Made by a program: the position numbers and the translations under genes. DNA of 64,000 nt, taken from NCBI RefSeq assembly GCF_024585265.1, contig NZ_CP036533.1, positions 2,055,001 through 2,119,000 of the forward strand, given 5' to 3'. The notes under the pieces were generated by a model. That model did not search any database. It was not told where the DNA came from and saw nothing but the letters and a program-made list of their open reading frames with translations. This DNA comes from Bradyrhizobium sp. WBAH42 (GTDB lineage: Bacteria > Pseudomonadota > Alphaproteobacteria > Rhizobiales > Xanthobacteraceae). Of this stretch, positions 63,771-64,000 are shown one piece after another. Numbering within the stretch: the first letter of the stretch is position 1; each line of letters opens with the position of its first letter.

Positions 63771-64000
63771 ATGCGACTGCTGAGCTATCTCCTGGACGGC
63801 GAGGCGCGCTATGGCGCGGCCGTGGACGGCGGCGTGGTCGATCTGACCAGGCGCATCGGCCGCGACTATTCGGACGTGAAGGCGCTGATCGCGGCCAACG
63901 CACGCGCCGACGCGCAGGATGCCGTCGCGGGACAGCAGCCGGACCATGCGCTGGACCAGCTCGTCCTGCTGCCGCCGGTGCTGGCGCCGGAGAAGCTCTG
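63771..64000 (+). CDS. Fumarylacetoacetate hydrolase-family protein (3' truncated)
   Basis: 76 codons visible: MRLLSYLLDGEARYGAAVDG, then GVVDLTRRIGRDYSDVKALI. This is the N-terminal FAH start region. GGAGG precedes the ATG. Continues past the right edge. It would cleave a beta-diketo acid in an aromatic catabolic pathway. Confidence 0.75.
   Translation, partial: MRLLSYLLDGEARYGAAVDGGVVDLTRRIGRDYSDVKALIAANARADAQDAVAGQQPDHALDQLVLLPPVLAPEKL

Overview
The window looks like a high-GC alphaproteobacterial chromosome, most probably Bradyrhizobium or a close relative. The basis is the GC-rich codon use, several small Bradyrhizobium-type secreted proteins, FixK-type boxes (TTGM-N6-KCAA), a complete C-P lyase cluster with PhoB boxes, and dispersed palindromic repeats typical of this group. 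No rRNA, tRNA, CRISPR array, transposase or integrase was found.

Region by region. (1) 1-4150 holds the 3' end of a repeat-rich, probably type I-secreted protein, a Gly-rich exported protein, and a DUF4188 gene with a duplicated fragment of itself. (2) 4353-12537 is an island of small envelope or periplasmic proteins (a TAXI-like binding protein, a Spy-like LTxxQ protein, an Omp25-type barrel, several orphans, an HD phosphohydrolase). Six of its genes carry a FixK-like box at a similar distance upstream, which suggests a low-oxygen regulon. (3) 13163-18700 holds YgiQ, a 54-aa orphan, and a GntR / FAD-oxidase / DapA-like catabolic locus. (4) 18911-27733 holds a TonB siderophore receptor with a PepSY protein, a triple-rhodanese protein, SerA, and a patatin / GntP-permease pair. 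(5) 27776-33502 holds a decayed tannase, an unusual ClpS + ClpX-zinc-domain + AAA ATPase fusion, and EmrAB with a divergent TetR. (6) 34298-41304 holds MarR / enoyl-CoA hydratase, a chemoreceptor, a second DapA-like enzyme, and an SBP56 / methanethiol-oxidase homologue with a membrane partner. (7) 41434-55782 is phosphonate use: DUF1045, phnM1 and a hexapeptide transferase run leftwards, phnCDE1E2 run rightwards, then phnF and phnGHIJKLMN plus a PPOX-family protein. PhoB-type boxes sit in both control regions and a long inverted repeat, probably the PhnF operator, precedes phnG. (8) 55958-64000 holds an SDR, a cysteine-rich leader peptide ahead of a small ORF and ssuA, a histone-like basic protein, an alpha/beta hydrolase, MetY, and an IclR / TctC / flavin reductase / FAH catabolic locus that runs off the right edge.

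The phn genes form one pathway: PhnCDE import phosphonate, PhnGHIJKL with PhnM and PhnN convert it to phosphate and PRPP, PhnF represses, and PhoB activates under phosphate starvation. ssuA with its Cys-codon leader, MetY and SBP56 give a sulfur theme. The most unusual items are the ClpS-zinc-AAA fusion, the Cys-codon leader, the FixK-box island, and two regulators whose start codons lie inside perfect palindromes.
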